DNA of 22,633 nt from a virus. Shown piece after piece: positions 22,401 through 22,633 of the stretch. Numbering within the stretch: position 1 is the stretch's first letter; every line of letters begins with the position of its first letter. Where the stretch lies: the IMG/VR virus record IMGVR_UViG_3300042691_026310, positions 1 through 22,633 of that record. The stretch is one strand, 5' to 3'. The translations under genes and the position numbers were made by a program. Under the pieces are notes generated by a model, which worked only from the letters and a program-made list of their open reading frames with translations, was not told the DNA's origin and did no database searches.

Positions 22401-22633
22401 TAGCCTGAACGAGTTGGGCGGCGTCTTCTCGCGCGTGGCCAGGCTGAGCATCGACGCGCGCGAGGGCTTTATCGCCATGGCCGGTGGCATGGACGCGCTG
22501 CAAGCGCAGGCGCTCGGGTTCGCCCAGGAGTACTACTCGCGCGAGGAGATCGCGGGCCTGAAGGCGCGCGAGCTGCAGGGTGTGTTGGCCAGTGTCGGTG
22601 TCAACCAGGACGTCAACTCGCGCGAGCAGTTCC
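19444..22633 (+). CDS. tail tape measure protein (partial, 3' end outside window)
   Basis: The frame from ATG 19444 stays open to the window edge, at least 1,063 codons, with GGAG (19433-19436) seven bases upstream. The protein sets tail length and travels with DNA into the host. Residues ~60-215 show the tape-measure N-terminal module (ELATGSNARAVQVFDELFAV, GQGMAAGALRGEELNSVMEQ, LGEQGELTAQKVVDAL). Hydrophobic segments lie at ~49-66 and ~288-345 and may form the membrane channel. Residues ~390-625 are charged, Gln-rich helices with coiled-coil character, and ~690-850 is a Gly/Ser/Ala-rich part with ASSASGGAAAGSWGAYSS. Its last ~200 visible residues are amphipathic helices. The length fits a siphovirus tail; the missing end prevents a length estimate. 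Confidence 0.93.
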   Translation, partial: MTFNVETRFTATGVETAKRQVDEYGRSLLGAQDAADRMSTALTGALSRVGLFGGGILLGLPALSGLITQAIGAADAVTTLRNRLELATGSNARAVQVFDELFAVAQRSRTSFTELGSVYATMARAGYANITVVQAIGNAMAVGGGSAEGMRAALVQLGQGMAAGALRGEELNSVMEQAPRLAQALADGLGVPIGSLRRLGEQGELTAQKVVDALTKSAPKLAEEVARSTATVSQGFTVLGNATTRFIADADKATGFTRALSQAVIGLAEGIDGLGNIIRNNETAFSLFATGALGVGAAVGVLAVGKAVAMLSGTVVALGTALAASPAVLALLGIGAVGGGAVALGRAYARTEDGIASAIRSLEQQNAGSAEALRRAEDGGRTAGAATIRATMQQRIDQIRELRAEMALLSGQGLDSRAEDARFQALREQFDQQEKGRARVAEITRQLNGGDQKYAKTVSELAQLLAAGALTYQEYVALKTKAYEATGALGKAEKDRLATAKRQQEQADAETKQLKDLVEWRYEQTKAQQAQLRRYEEAELAIDASLKKGDEQVASIREETRLLTLNNVERETAVALRQLEAAGIAKGTYAYEEYSKRIREAIVDRESVRESVERVREIGAQWKRMSDEIGQALTDALFRAFESGGNAFSKLWASIRNLVRSTVLRVVLQPVQAGVANFVGGVMGYPMGAQGAGGGNTGMQALQLASFGQGLQNAWGSYMGASSSVGTWAQQAYLRYTGTQATNSVLADSAAGSAGYGASSASGGAAAGSWGAYSSTAAAAIAGHYMGRGISSGYSTGGSGNSMVNAGTSIGTAIGAYFGYPQAGAAIGGAIGGAVNRAFGRRDPQVVGQGVEASFGGGEFTGNAYFDMRAKGGWFRSDKNWTDRAGVGTELADVFNAGAKAVYEQAKRYGEALGLPVEQLASIRTSARIQFTGDAKADEQATVAALSAYGDALSAGYSQMLATFQRVGESMTQTLQRLGVLQGFSSSLNELGGVFSRVARLSIDAREGFIAMAGGMDALQAQALGFAQEYYSREEIAGLKARELQGVLASVGVNQDVNSREQF

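Overview
The window is a stretch of a tailed-phage genome, most likely a prophage of a GC-rich Pseudomonadota host. The very high GC, the third-position GC bias and the style of the phage proteins suggest a betaproteobacterium such as a Burkholderiales member, but no host gene is present to prove this. Gene order and protein families point to a lambda-like siphovirus: lambda-type large terminase, lambda-family portal, fused protease-capsid, gpFII/gpU-like connector proteins, a tail tube, a frameshifted pair of tail assembly chaperones and a tape measure protein. No tRNA, CRISPR array, insertion sequence, integrase or att site was seen.

Layout. Positions 1-760 hold the left control region: a small forward ORF, a convergent minus-strand gene whose Shine-Dalgarno is buried in a long inverted repeat, and a leader with a second dyad. 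Positions 760-2230 are a tight cluster of a CII-like regulator, a tail-completion-like protein and a conserved small protein. Positions 2388-4865 encode a TOPRIM primase-helicase. The next 384 bases lack a convincing gene but carry six phased 12-bp GTGCA repeats, inverted repeats and two AT-rich palindromes, which suggests a replication origin. Positions 5250-7786 are the small and large terminase, followed by a Mor-like transcription activator that overlaps the end of the large terminase gene.

Late region. A gpW-like joiner and the portal (8195-9939) are followed by four genes not normally found between portal and prohead protease: two small beta-rich proteins, a double lectin-like (LamG-like) protein and a 685-residue protein resembling a glycoside hydrolase. 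Then come the protease-capsid fusion, a DUF2190-like decoration protein, head-tail completion proteins, the tail tube, the G/GT chaperones and a tape measure protein that runs off the right edge.

How it may work together. Two nearly identical 26-bp dyads (GTCTCA-N14-TGAGAC) lie exactly 23 nt before the start codons of the gpW-like gene and of the protease-capsid gene. The Mor-like gene ends just before the first dyad. I infer a self-contained late switch: the Mor-like protein would activate both head operons, and the second copy would restore capsid expression downstream of the inserted carbohydrate-active cargo. Other control devices visible in the DNA are a nested capsid start with a strong Shine-Dalgarno inside the protease-capsid gene, and a complete -1 frameshift cassette (slippery heptamer, 8-nt spacer, 9-bp stem) in the tail chaperone gene.
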